Below are positions 49,189 to 59,190 of a stretch of 64,000 nt of DNA, piece by piece. Each line of letters starts with the position of its first letter. The first letter of the stretch is position 1. This stretch comes from an uncultured Paracoccaceae bacterium (GTDB lineage Bacteria > Pseudomonadota > Alphaproteobacteria > Rhodobacterales > Rhodobacteraceae), in the NCBI GenBank assembly GCA_947496535.1, contig CANMDE010000011.1:1-64000 (forward strand). The letters run 5' to 3'. Under the pieces are notes generated by a model. It was not told the DNA's origin. It ran no database searches and saw only the letters and a program-made list of their open reading frames with translations. The translations under genes and the position numbers were made by a program.

Positions 49189-50203
49189 TGTTTTTACGTC
49201 AGTTTGCGTTCTTGGGTTGACGACAGTTCAGCCCGCATCTGCACAAGATCTGGGACGCGATGCGCTACCCGATGAAATTGCAGCGTGGGACATCGATGTC
49301 CGACCGGATGGCGTAGGTCTGCCTGTTGGCAGTGGTGACGTCTGGACGGGTGAAGAAGCGTTTGTCGCCAAATGCGCGTCCTGCCATGGTGATTTTGGAG
49401 AGGCGGTTGGCCGTTGGCCAGTTTTGGCAGGCGGGCAGGGAACATTGAAAGATGACGATCCCGTCAAAACGATTGGATCATACTGGCCTCATTTATCGAC
49501 CGTTTATGACTATGTGAACCGCGCCATGCCATTTGGTGAGGCGCAATCGCTTGAACCCGATGAGATATACGCGCTCACCGCGTATCTGCTATATGTCAAT
49601 GATCTGGTTGATGATGATTTCACGCTCAGCAATGAAAACTTTCTCGATGTTGCGATGCCCAACACCGACAATTTCTACATGGATGATCGAGCCGAGACTG
49701 AGCTGCCGCTTTTCACCGGCGACTTTTGCATGGAAAACTGCAAGGATAGTGTTGAGATCACGATGCATGCCAGCGTGTTGGATGTGACGCCGGTGTCGGA
49801 AGATGCTTCCGAAGCTGAGGCCGAGCCTGCTGTAACTGTGGAAGAGCCTGCAGACGTTGTTGAAGCGGCTGCAACACTTGATCCCGCGCTTGTCGAACAG
49901 GGGGAAGGTGTATTTCGTCAATGCAGTGCATGTCATCAGGTTGGCGAGGATGCCCGCAATCGGGTTGGCCCGTTATTGAACGGTATTGTCGGACATGCTG
50001 CGGGCGCGGTTGACGATTTTCGGTATTCGAACCCGCTCACCGATGCCGCTGCTGATGGCCTCGTCTGGACCGAGGAGGAACTGACCGCGTTCTTGACCAA
50101 CCCCAAAGAATATATGCCGGGAACAAAAATGTCGTTCCGCGGGGTGCGTGACGCCGAAGACATCGTGCCGCTGCTCGAATATCTCAAAAGTTTTGCCGAG
50201 TAG
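49172..50203 (+). CDS. soxD: SoxD diheme cytochrome c
   Basis: CASCHGDFGEA and CSACHQVGEDARNRVGP. Confidence 0.9.
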   Translation: MSKFLNVFTSVCVLGLTTVQPASAQDLGRDALPDEIAAWDIDVRPDGVGLPVGSGDVWTGEEAFVAKCASCHGDFGEAVGRWPVLAGGQGTLKDDDPVKTIGSYWPHLSTVYDYVNRAMPFGEAQSLEPDEIYALTAYLLYVNDLVDDDFTLSNENFLDVAMPNTDNFYMDDRAETELPLFTGDFCMENCKDSVEITMHASVLDVTPVSEDASEAEAEPAVTVEEPADVVEAAATLDPALVEQGEGVFRQCSACHQVGEDARNRVGPLLNGIVGHAAGAVDDFRYSNPLTDAAADGLVWTEEELTAFLTNPKEYMPGTKMSFRGVRDAEDIVPLLEYLKSFAE

Positions 50204-50282
50204 GAGACGTCAAGCAAAGAGTGAAGGTATCGAGCGCAATACAGATCCTTGGCCATGAGGGTCACCAATTGGGAGAATTGAA

Positions 50283-50732
50283 ATGACAATTGTTTTAAGA
50301 CACTTGGCCGCCGGTTTGATCATGCTTTTTGTCATCGCCGGATCCGCGATGGCGCAGGACGACGGTATTCACCGCCTTGCCTTGCAAATCAGCGACAATG
50401 ATCCGCAAAAAATGACCACCGTTTTGAACGTCGCGGCCAATGTGACCCGTCATTATCAGGATCAAGGCGAGGAAGTTGAAATCACGATCGTCGCTTTCAA
50501 CGCAGGCCTTCATATGCTGCGCGACGACACCTCGCCGGTGTTGGATCGCTTAAGATCATTCGACCAATCAATGCCGAATGTCAGTTTCGCTGCTTGCGGT
50601 AATACAATCGATGCAATGGCCAAGCGGGAAGATATCGAAATTCCGATTTCTGCCGTTGCTGAACGTGTACCGGCGGGTGTCGTTGAACTGATGACGTTGG
50701 ACGAAACAGGGTGGACAATCGTGCGTCCCTGA
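50283..50732 (+). CDS. Secreted DsrE-like protein
   Basis: Signal peptide; DsrE-like fold pattern LNVAANVTRHYQDQGEEVEITIVAFNAGLHML. Confidence 0.7.
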   Translation: MTIVLRHLAAGLIMLFVIAGSAMAQDDGIHRLALQISDNDPQKMTTVLNVAANVTRHYQDQGEEVEITIVAFNAGLHMLRDDTSPVLDRLRSFDQSMPNVSFAACGNTIDAMAKREDIEIPISAVAERVPAGVVELMTLDETGWTIVRP

Positions 50733-50787
50733 TAAAACCGCGGGGCGGTGAGTACTGCTCTGCCACATTGAAAAGAGGAGACCAGCT

Positions 50788-51219
50788 ATGAAACTTGGAA
50801 TCTTAATTTTCAGCCTTGTCGCTTGGGGCCAAAGCGCCCTTGCCCAAGACGAGACCCACTATGTATTTGATGGGTCGTTTGAAGATGCGACGTTCAGCGT
50901 GGAAAACGCGATTGTCGGTCGTGGTCTTGTGATTGATTATACCAGCCACGTCGGTGAGATGTTGAACCGCACTGGCAGCGACGTTGGCAGCGACCGGGTG
51001 CTTTTTGATGCCGCAGATGTCTTTGTTTTCTGCTCCGCCGTCTTGTCACGCAAAATGATGGAAGCTGACCCGCTGAATATAGCGCATTGCCCTTACGGCG
51101 TTTACGTGGCTGACCAACAGGGTGAAGTCACTGTTGGTTACCGCCATTATCCCGATGGGGTCATGCAGGAAGTACAGACATTGCTGGACGATATCGCCCG
51201 CGAAGCGGTTGGTGAATAG
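50788..51219 (+). CDS. Secreted DUF302-like protein
   Basis: Signal peptide; [51 protein letters not shown] pattern. Confidence 0.7.
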   Translation: MKLGILIFSLVAWGQSALAQDETHYVFDGSFEDATFSVENAIVGRGLVIDYTSHVGEMLNRTGSDVGSDRVLFDAADVFVFCSAVLSRKMMEADPLNIAHCPYGVYVADQQGEVTVGYRHYPDGVMQEVQTLLDDIAREAVGE

Positions 51220-51227
51220 GACCATAT

Positions 51228-52451
51228 ATGAACTATCAGTTGTTTTTCGAAGACCAGTTGTCGATGTTGCAGAACGAAGGGAACTATCGCGTTTTTGCAA
51301 ATCTTGAGCGCCACAATGGCGCATTCCCAAACGCAACGAACCGTATTAGTGATGCTGTTCGCGATGTCACCATCTGGTGTTCGAACGACTATCTGGGCAT
51401 GGGGCAGCATCCGGCAGTTCTGGCCGCCATGCATGATGCGCTGGATCGCAGCGGTGCCGGGGCAGGTGGCACGCGCAATATATCGGGCACCACACACCAC
51501 CATGTCATTCTGGAAGGTGAGCTTGCTGATCTGCACGATAAGCAAGACGCCCTGCTTTTCACTTCTGGCTATGTTTCAAACTGGGCGGCGCTAAGCACAT
51601 TGGCGTCGCGCATCCCCGATTGTCTGGTTCTTTCGGACGCCCTGAACCATGCGTCAATGATCGAGGGTATCCGCCATTCACGCGCCGAATGCAAAGTGTG
51701 GCGTCATAACGATGTCGCTCATCTGGAAGAACTATTGTCCGCCCAGCCGCTGGATCGTCCAAAGCTGATCGCGTTTGAAAGCGTTTATTCGATGGATGGA
51801 GATATCGCTCCGATCGCCGCGATTTGCGATCTGGCTGAGCGTTATAATGCGATGACTTACCTTGATGAGGTACACGCCGTTGGCCTTTACGGGCCGCGCG
51901 GGGGTGGCATCGCAGAACGTGAAGGGTTGATGGATCGCATCACCTTGATCGAAGGGACGTTGGGCAAAGCCTATGGCGTTGTTGGTGGCTACGTCGCGGC
52001 CTCTGCTGCGCTGTGTGATTTCATCCGCAGCTTTGCCAGCGGGTTTATCTTTACGACCGCATTGCCGCCTGCCGTTGCTGCTGGCGCTGCGGCGTCGATC
52101 CGGCATCTGAAGGTCAGTCGTGTTGAGCGTGATTTGCAAAAACTGCGTGTTGCCGAGGTCCGCGAACGGCTGACCGATATCGGTATTCCGCATGTAGAAA
52201 ACCCAAGCCATATCATCCCCGTGATGGTGGGCGACCCGGTGAAGTGCAAGTTTATCTCGGACATGCTGATGGATGAATTCGGCATCTACATTCAGCCGAT
52301 CAACTATCCAACCGTCCCCAAGGGGACCGAGCGTTTACGGATCACGCCGTCGCCTGTGCACAGTGCAGACGATGTTGATCGGCTTGTCAGTGCTTTGGGT
52401 GATCTATGGACGCGATGTCAACTGGCGCGGATGCCGATCGCAGCGCAATAG
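51228..52451 (+). CDS. hemA: 5-aminolevulinate synthase
   Basis: [69 protein letters not shown]. Confidence 0.96.
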   Translation: MNYQLFFEDQLSMLQNEGNYRVFANLERHNGAFPNATNRISDAVRDVTIWCSNDYLGMGQHPAVLAAMHDALDRSGAGAGGTRNISGTTHHHVILEGELADLHDKQDALLFTSGYVSNWAALSTLASRIPDCLVLSDALNHASMIEGIRHSRAECKVWRHNDVAHLEELLSAQPLDRPKLIAFESVYSMDGDIAPIAAICDLAERYNAMTYLDEVHAVGLYGPRGGGIAEREGLMDRITLIEGTLGKAYGVVGGYVAASAALCDFIRSFASGFIFTTALPPAVAAGAAASIRHLKVSRVERDLQKLRVAEVRERLTDIGIPHVENPSHIIPVMVGDPVKCKFISDMLMDEFGIYIQPINYPTVPKGTERLRITPSPVHSADDVDRLVSALGDLWTRCQLARMPIAAQ

Positions 52452-52456
52452 GGGCC

Positions 52457-52558
52457 TTACTGCGGGACAGCCTGCGTATAAGCAGCAGTGGCAGCTTCGA
52501 CCGAGGCCGACGGCAGGGCCATAGCGATCACAATAGCTGCAAAAAAATGTTGGTTCAT
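52457..52558 (-). other. 33-codon ORF consisting mainly of a signal-peptide-like sequence, immediately downstream of the SoxH-like gene
   Basis: MNQHFFAAIVIAMALPSASVEAATAAYTQAVPQ; starts 5 bp after the SoxH-like stop codon. Confidence 0.5.
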
Positions 52559-52563
52559 ATCAT

Positions 52564-53478
52564 TCACTCCGCCACAAAGATGTAGCCCGCTTCACGTTTT
52601 TCCGCACGACCGACGCCGGGATAGGGCAGGTGATAACCGATGATGTGCATCTGTTCCGATGCCACCTGATCCAGCAAATCCATGCGTGTTGCAGCGGCCA
52701 GATCAGCGTCCTGATCAGAACCTGATCGCCATTCTGGTCGTTCAAAGGCGACGTGGTGGTTGATCACGCTGTCCCCAAGGACCATCAGGTTATTGCTGCC
52801 GCTGGCGAGGTGAAATGCCATATGGCCAGGCGTATGGCCAAAGGTGGCACGGGCCGCGATGCCCGGCAGAATTTCTTCACCGTCGTTGAAGAATTTGATG
52901 TTATCCTCAATCAATGCAAGGCGCCGCTGCGCCCCGATGGCAAAGGTCATCCGCGCTTCGCCGATGGTATCGACCGTATTGGGGGCTATCCAATAATCCC
53001 ACTCGGCTTTGCCAATCAGATAGGTCGCATTCGGGAAATAGAAATCTTCGAAATCGTCTAGCAGGCCCCATAGATGGTCGGGATGCGCATGTGTAAATAT
53101 TACATGAGTAATCTCGGTAGGGTTCACCCCAATGACCGACAAGGCGTCCTGCAGTTTTCCTGCACTTGCCATGAATTCCGGGCCGGCACCGACATCAAAA
53201 AGGATAACGCGTGATCCATCCCGGATCAGTGTCACATTGCAGTCCGGGGTCAGTTGGTCGCCGCTGATATCGTATCGTTGTAGAATTGCCGCCAGTTCAT
53301 CGGCGGGCAAATCCTCGAGAAGCATACTACTTGGAAGTATAAGGTTGCCATCGCTTAGCGTGTCAATTTGCATATCACCGACGGTAAGCGAAGTGTTTGA
53401 CCAGACGGTCGTCGGTCGCAGTCCAACCGCCGCGACGCTCGCCCCAACGCTTTGGATAAATCTACGGCGCAAAATCAT
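52564..53478 (-). CDS. soxH: SoxH-like MBL-fold metallo-hydrolase with Tat signal
   Basis: VIFTHAHPDHLWGLLDDF, FGHTPGHMAFHL; RRRFIQS signal. Confidence 0.78.
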   Translation of the reverse strand: MILRRRFIQSVGASVAAVGLRPTTVWSNTSLTVGDMQIDTLSDGNLILPSSMLLEDLPADELAAILQRYDISGDQLTPDCNVTLIRDGSRVILFDVGAGPEFMASAGKLQDALSVIGVNPTEITHVIFTHAHPDHLWGLLDDFEDFYFPNATYLIGKAEWDYWIAPNTVDTIGEARMTFAIGAQRRLALIEDNIKFFNDGEEILPGIAARATFGHTPGHMAFHLASGSNNLMVLGDSVINHHVAFERPEWRSGSDQDADLAAATRMDLLDQVASEQMHIIGYHLPYPGVGRAEKREAGYIFVAE

Positions 53479-53737
53479 CAAATCCCCCAACACATTCTTT
53501 AATTTGAATATGTACTAGAATATCCGCACATGCAAGCCGTCCCCAGCCTCCGGTCATTGCGGATGCAACCAAGCATATGGGCGGGACATCGGGCCGCTCT
53601 CATTCACTACAGACCTACTTCTGTTTTGTTCGACAACGACCCCGACATGCAAACTAAGGCATTATTGATATCTGTCAGTTTGGCTTGGGGCTGAGGACCT
53701 AAAGTATCGATTGTGAGGTCTACGGCGGGGGTGTTTC

Positions 53738-55483
53738 ATGGAGTACACGCGCATTGAGAAGGGCGACGGTACCGGGCAAGTCTTCAATTTGGCGGATTAC
53801 GACCTCACCCGAGCAACATTTAGTTGGGCCGAAGCACACAAAGCCATCGACGGACTGCCGGACCGCAAGCTTAATATCGCGCACGAGGCGATTGACCGGC
53901 ATGTGGCGGCGGGTCATGGAAGTCAGATCGCCCTGCGTTGGGTCGCCAAGTCCGGCGCGCGCACGGATTTCACCTATCAGAACCTGCAAGACCGCACCAA
54001 CCGCTTTGCCAATGTGTTGCGCAGTCGAGGGATCAACCGGGGTGACAAGGTCTATTCGCTTTTGGGTCGTGTGCCAGAGCTTTACATCGCTGCCTTGGGT
54101 ACGCTGAAAGCCGGTGCCGTCTTTTGCCCGCTCTTTTCCGCGTTCGGGCCAGAGCCGATCCATTCGCGCATGGAAATTGGTGGGGCAAATGCCGTCATCA
54201 CCTCATCGCGGCTCTACAAACGCAAGCTGAAAGGATTGCGTGACCGGTTGCCCGAACTGAGAGAAGTGTTCCTGATCGATGCCGATGAAGAGGGCACAAC
54301 GCAGCTGAACTCACTGATGGACGCTGCCCCCAACACCTTTGTCACCGAACCGATGGACCCGGAAGACACAGCCCTTTTGCACTTCACCTCCGGCACCACT
54401 GGAAAGCCCAAAGGCGTCGTGCATGTGCACGAGGCGGTCGTCGCCCACCATACCACAGGCCGCTTCGCGCTCGATCTGCGGCCCGGCGATGTCTATTGGT
54501 GCACGGCTGATCCGGGTTGGGTGACTGGCACGTCCTATGGGATCATCGCGCCGCTGACCAACCGGGTGACGATGATCGTGGACGAGGCCGAATTCGACGT
54601 TAATCGCTGGTACGACATGCTGGAACGCGAGGCGGTGAATGTCTGGTACACGGCCCCCACTGCCATCCGGATGTTGATGAAGGCAGGCAAGGAAGCTGCC
54701 CAATCCCGGGAATTTAAGGCGTTGCGCTTCATGGCCAGCGTGGGCGAGCCGCTGAACCCTGAAGCCGTCGTTTGGGGCAATGAAACCTTTGGCATGCCGT
54801 TCCATGATAACTGGTGGCAGACAGAAACTGGCGGCATCATGATTGCCAATTATGCGTCGATGGATGTCAAACCCGGCTCCATGGGCAAACCCATGCCGGG
54901 GATCGAAGCAGGCATTGTTGAGCTTACTGAAGATGGCGCCAAGGAACTGACCGAGCCGCTCGCCAAGGGCGAGTTGGCCTTGCGACCGGGCTGGCCATCC
55001 ATGATGCGCGGCTACCTGCACGAACAAGCGCGCTATGAAAAATGCTTCAGCAATGGTTGGTATCTGAGCGGTGATCTGGCGATGCGCGACAGCGACGGGT
55101 ATTTCTGGTTCGTCGGGCGCGGTAATGACCTGATCAAAAGCGCTGGTCACCTGATCGGCCCGTTCGAGGTTGAAAGCGCCTTGATGGAACATGACGCCGT
55201 GGCCGAGGTTGGGGTGATCGGCGTCCCTGATGAGACCGCAGGCGAAATGGTCAAGGCTTATGTCGCGCTTAAACCCGGCCATACGCCATCTGACGATCTC
55301 ATGCTGGACCTGATGGGCCACGCGCGCAAACGGCTTGGCCCCGCCGTCGCGCCAAAGGAAATCGTGTTTCGCGAAAACCTGCCGAAGACCCGCAGCGGCA
55401 AGATCATGCGGCGGCTTTTGAAGGCGCGCGAGTTGGGCCTGCCAGAAGGCGACATTTCGACATTGGAAAGTGATGAAAAATGA
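53738..55483 (+). CDS. acsA: Acetyl-CoA synthetase / acyl-CoA ligase (AMP-forming)
   Basis: [39 protein letters not shown]. Confidence 0.88.
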   Translation: MEYTRIEKGDGTGQVFNLADYDLTRATFSWAEAHKAIDGLPDRKLNIAHEAIDRHVAAGHGSQIALRWVAKSGARTDFTYQNLQDRTNRFANVLRSRGINRGDKVYSLLGRVPELYIAALGTLKAGAVFCPLFSAFGPEPIHSRMEIGGANAVITSSRLYKRKLKGLRDRLPELREVFLIDADEEGTTQLNSLMDAAPNTFVTEPMDPEDTALLHFTSGTTGKPKGVVHVHEAVVAHHTTGRFALDLRPGDVYWCTADPGWVTGTSYGIIAPLTNRVTMIVDEAEFDVNRWYDMLEREAVNVWYTAPTAIRMLMKAGKEAAQSREFKALRFMASVGEPLNPEAVVWGNETFGMPFHDNWWQTETGGIMIANYASMDVKPGSMGKPMPGIEAGIVELTEDGAKELTEPLAKGELALRPGWPSMMRGYLHEQARYEKCFSNGWYLSGDLAMRDSDGYFWFVGRGNDLIKSAGHLIGPFEVESALMEHDAVAEVGVIGVPDETAGEMVKAYVALKPGHTPSDDLMLDLMGHARKRLGPAVAPKEIVFRENLPKTRSGKIMRRLLKARELGLPEGDISTLESDEK

Positions 55484-57483
55484 CCGTAACCGACGTCAAA
55501 CCGCATCTCGATCAATCCCATGTCCGCGCTTTGCTGAAATCCATGATCTGCATTCGTCGGTTCGAGGATAAATGCGCAGAACTCTACACCCAGCAGAAAA
55601 TACGCGGGTTCCTGCATCTTTATGACGGGGAAGAGGCGATTGCGTCCGGTATCATCCCGCTTTTGGAAGAAAAGGACCGCGTCGTTGCGACCTACCGCGA
55701 ACACGGGCATGCACTGGCCCGCGGCGTGCCCATGGGCGCGATCCTGGCCGAAATGTATGGCAAGGTCGAAGGTTGCGCTGGCGGGCGTGGCGGGTCCATG
55801 CACATTTTCAGCCGCGATCAGAATTTCTATGGCGGCAACGCCATTGTCGGGGGCGGCTTGCCCATGGCTGTTGGTCTGGGTCTCGCCGATCACATGGAAA
55901 AGACCGACGGCGTCACCGCCTGTTTCTTTGGCGAAGGGGCCGTGGCCGAAGGTGAGTTTCACGAAAGCTTGAATCTGGCCGCCCTGTGGGGTTTGCCGGT
56001 GCTGTTTGTCTGCGAAAACAATGGCTACGCGATGGGATCGGCCCTGGCGCTGACGGAATCCGAGACCGAGATCAGCGTCAAGGCCCGCAGTTATGAGATA
56101 GAGGCTGAAACCGTTGACGGGATGGACATCGTCGCGGTTGAGGCCGCAGCAAGGCGCGCCCTGAAACACATCGCCGACACCGGCAAGCCCTATTTTCTGG
56201 AATGTAAAACCTACCGTTTCCGCGCCCATTCCATGTTCGATGCTCAGCTCTACCGCCCCAAAGACGAAATCGCGGAATGGCGCGCCAAGGGTCCCATCGT
56301 CCGGTTCCAGAAATGGCTGGAAGACACCGGTCTGATCCACCCTGAACAAGTGGAAGAGATCACGGCAGAGGTCGACGCCGAAATCGTGGAGGCTGTAGCC
56401 TTTGCCGAAGCGGGGACGGACGAACCGCTCGACAATCTGATCAAGCATGTCATGTCCGATCAACGTCCAGCGCCGCCGGATTCCATCGCACCTGGCAAGA
56501 TGACCACAACCACTTACCGTGAGGCCATCAAAGGCGGGATTGTCGATGCCATGACCCGCGACGAGCGCGTGTTCCTGATGGGCGAAGATGTGGGGCATTA
56601 CGGCGGCTGTTACGCCGTCAGCAAGGGGCTGCTGGATCAATTCGGTGCCGGCCGCATCCGCGACACACCGCTGTCGGAATCCGGCTTCACGGGTGCTGGT
56701 ATCGGGGCTGCCATCGCTGGCATGCGTCCGATTGTGGAACTGATGACCGTCAATTTCTCACTTCTCGCGCTCGACCAAATCCTCAACACCGCTGCCACGT
56801 TGCGGCACATGTCCAACGATCAGTTTGGCGTACCCGTTGTGATCCGCATGGCTACTGGCGCGGGCAAACAGCTTGCCGCGCAGCATTCGCATAGTCTGGA
56901 GGGCTGGTACGCGCATATTCCGGGGCTGCGTATTCTGACGCCCGCCACAATGGAAGATGCGCGCGGCATGCTCTGGACCGCCCTGCAAGACCCAGATCCG
57001 GTGCTTATTTTCGAAAACGTCATGCTCTACAACCGTGAAGGTGAGCTGGCCGAAAACGCTGGACCCGTCGATATCGACAAGGCTGCCGTGCGTCAGGCAG
57101 GCAACGATATCACACTCATCACCTATGGCGGATCGCTGTTCAAAACCCTCGATGCGGCCACGTCCCTTGCAGCCGATGGTATGTCGGCCGAGGTCATTGA
57201 TCTGCGCAGCCTCCGCCCCCTCGATATGGACACGATCATCGCGTCGGTCGCCAAAACCCACCGCGCGCTGATCGTCGATGAGGGCTGGAAAACCGGTAGT
57301 CTGGCGGCGGAAATCGGGATGCGTCTGGCAGAAGATGCGTTTTTTGATCTCGACGCCCCGCTCGCCCGTGTCTGTAGCGAAGAGGTGCCAATTCCCTACC
57401 CGCAACATCTCGAACAGGCGGCAATTCCGCAGACTGACAAGATCGTTGCGGCGGCCAAAAAGCTGATGGCGACCCAGCCATGA
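55480..57483 (+). CDS. Pyruvate (2-oxoacid) dehydrogenase E1, alpha and beta subunits fused in one polypeptide
   Basis: E1alpha TPP region ([20 protein letters not shown]-like [12 protein letters not shown]) joined to E1beta (ALRDAM-like [36 protein letters not shown]). Confidence 0.92.
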   Translation: MTVTDVKPHLDQSHVRALLKSMICIRRFEDKCAELYTQQKIRGFLHLYDGEEAIASGIIPLLEEKDRVVATYREHGHALARGVPMGAILAEMYGKVEGCAGGRGGSMHIFSRDQNFYGGNAIVGGGLPMAVGLGLADHMEKTDGVTACFFGEGAVAEGEFHESLNLAALWGLPVLFVCENNGYAMGSALALTESETEISVKARSYEIEAETVDGMDIVAVEAAARRALKHIADTGKPYFLECKTYRFRAHSMFDAQLYRPKDEIAEWRAKGPIVRFQKWLEDTGLIHPEQVEEITAEVDAEIVEAVAFAEAGTDEPLDNLIKHVMSDQRPAPPDSIAPGKMTTTTYREAIKGGIVDAMTRDERVFLMGEDVGHYGGCYAVSKGLLDQFGAGRIRDTPLSESGFTGAGIGAAIAGMRPIVELMTVNFSLLALDQILNTAATLRHMSNDQFGVPVVIRMATGAGKQLAAQHSHSLEGWYAHIPGLRILTPATMEDARGMLWTALQDPDPVLIFENVMLYNREGELAENAGPVDIDKAAVRQAGNDITLITYGGSLFKTLDAATSLAADGMSAEVIDLRSLRPLDMDTIIASVAKTHRALIVDEGWKTGSLAAEIGMRLAEDAFFDLDAPLARVCSEEVPIPYPQHLEQAAIPQTDKIVAAAKKLMATQP

Positions 57484-58646
57484 GTCAGTTTCTGATGCCC
57501 TCGCTTGGTGCCGATATGGAGGCAGGCACACTTATCGAAAAGCTGGTTCATCCTGGCGACCCTGTCAAACGCGGTGACATCATCGCGGCCGTTGAGACAC
57601 AAAAGGGAGCCATCGAAATCGAGGTTTTCGAGGATGGTGTGCTACAGGAATGGCTGGTTGATCTGGGAACCAAGGTGCCCGTGGGCGTACCGCTTGCCAT
57701 GATCAAGGCAGAAGGAGAGGCGGAGACAGCAGACCTATCGCCTGAACCACCAAAAGCCATCGTAGCCGACGAGGACATGATCGTCGTAGATTATCAAACC
57801 CCCACAAAACCAGTGCTGCCAACACCGGCCGCTTCGCCGCGTCCCGCTGACCGCCCACGTGTCACACCAGCGGCCAGACGGTTGGCGGCGCAGCAAGGCA
57901 TTGATCTGGCGACACTATCGACCCAAGGAACAATTTCGCTCTCGGACATCGCAGCACTCGGGACCAAACCCAAGCCAGCGCCAATGTCGGACATGCGGGC
58001 GGCAATTTCAGCAGCGATGTCTAGGTCAAAACGCGAAATCCCGCATTATTACCTATCGCACCTTATCGATCTGGAGGCGGCAGATGCTTTCGTGAAGACC
58101 ACAAACGCAGACCGTGAGCCTCAAGACCGCCTTCTGCTTGGAGCGCTTTATGCAAAGGCTGTGGCGAAAGCCTTGAAGAAATATCCGGAGTTCAATGGCA
58201 ATTTCATTGATGATACCTTTCAGCAAAGCGATGCTGTGCATCTGGGTTTGGCGATCAACATCCGAAATGTCGGACTGGTGGCACCCGCGCTCTTTGATGC
58301 AGAGAACCAACCGCTTGACGACCTTATGAGTGCAATGCGGGATTTGGTCGAACGGGTCCGCGGGGGACGCTTTCGTGCGCGCGAGCTATCCGATGCGACA
58401 ATCACTCTGACGAGCCTGGGTGACCGTGGGGTGGATGAGCTATTCGGCGTAATCTATCCGCCGCAAGTTGCTATCGTCGGGATTGGGACACCAAGACAGC
58501 AACCGATTATCCACAATGGCGATGTCACCGCCCGCCTGTCGGCAATGGTCACGCTTGCTGCCGACCACCGCGTCAGTGACGGTCATCGGGGCGCGCTGTT
58601 TCTCAAAGCAATCGACAAACACTTGCAAAAGCCGGAGGCGTTATGA
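57480..58646 (+). CDS. Dihydrolipoamide acyltransferase (E2)
   Basis: Lipoyl domain with [12 protein letters not shown], peripheral subunit-binding [15 protein letters not shown], catalytic DHRVSDG. Confidence 0.92.
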   Translation: MSQFLMPSLGADMEAGTLIEKLVHPGDPVKRGDIIAAVETQKGAIEIEVFEDGVLQEWLVDLGTKVPVGVPLAMIKAEGEAETADLSPEPPKAIVADEDMIVVDYQTPTKPVLPTPAASPRPADRPRVTPAARRLAAQQGIDLATLSTQGTISLSDIAALGTKPKPAPMSDMRAAISAAMSRSKREIPHYYLSHLIDLEAADAFVKTTNADREPQDRLLLGALYAKAVAKALKKYPEFNGNFIDDTFQQSDAVHLGLAINIRNVGLVAPALFDAENQPLDDLMSAMRDLVERVRGGRFRARELSDATITLTSLGDRGVDELFGVIYPPQVAIVGIGTPRQQPIIHNGDVTARLSAMVTLAADHRVSDGHRGALFLKAIDKHLQKPEAL

Positions 58647-58888
58647 GCGACCAAGACATTGCATCAGCAGTTGGTGAAGAGCTTTACCGCATCGCCCCCG
58701 ATATTGATCTCGAAGACATTGTTCGGGACGCTGATTTGCAAGAGGAGTTTGACATCGATTCAATGGATTTCCTCAACCTTGTGACTGCCCTTGGGAAACG
58801 GTTCCAGATCGATATGCCCGAGGCGGATTACGACGAGATGCGCAGCTTTGATGCGCTTGTGGAATACATCTCGGACAAAACCGCATAA
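58643..58888 (+). CDS. Acyl carrier protein
   Basis: FDIDSMDFLNLV phosphopantetheine attachment motif; 81 aa. Confidence 0.92.
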   Translation: MSDQDIASAVGEELYRIAPDIDLEDIVRDADLQEEFDIDSMDFLNLVTALGKRFQIDMPEADYDEMRSFDALVEYISDKTA

Positions 58889-58901
58889 TTCCGCATCGCG
58901 G

Positions 58902-59066
58902 GCCGGTCTGTTCGATTTCGCCTTGGCACACCGCTAGGATCCTTTTCGTCAAGGTCACCGCCTCGATCTGATTATGCGTGACATGGATAACTGTAGTGCC
59001 CAATGTGCGATGTAGCCCTGCTATCTCGATACGGGTGTTCATTCGCGGACCTTGATTAACGCGAGA
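58902..59066 (-). pseudogene. Fragment of an ABC transporter ATP-binding gene (MalK/UgpC-like)
   Basis: Minus-strand SRVNQGPRMNTRIEIAGLHRTLGTTVIHVTHNQIEAVTLTKRILAVCQGEIEQTG matches the region after Walker B of MalK-type ATPases; no Walker A or signature nearby. Confidence 0.8.
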
Positions 59067-59190
59067 TTTGCTGGTGATCGGATTGATATTTCTCACGAAG
59101 ATGAATTGGCGTGATCCTTAGTGTTTCAAAAATGACCTCAAACCGCCCCCATGTTTTGACCGATTGTTCGACATCAGGGTGCTCGGCTTT

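Noticed and set aside
53640-53680. FNR-like half site TTGATATCTGTCAG upstream of the acyl-CoA synthetase operon
   Set aside because: Second half-site matches only 3 of 5 consensus positions.
54311-55321. 336-aa ORF antisense to the acyl-CoA synthetase
   Set aside because: Long shadow ORF from GC-biased codons; sense strand has full ligase motifs.
55258-56640. 460-aa ORF antisense to the fused E1 gene
   Set aside because: Low-complexity shadow frame; sense strand clearly encodes E1alpha/beta.
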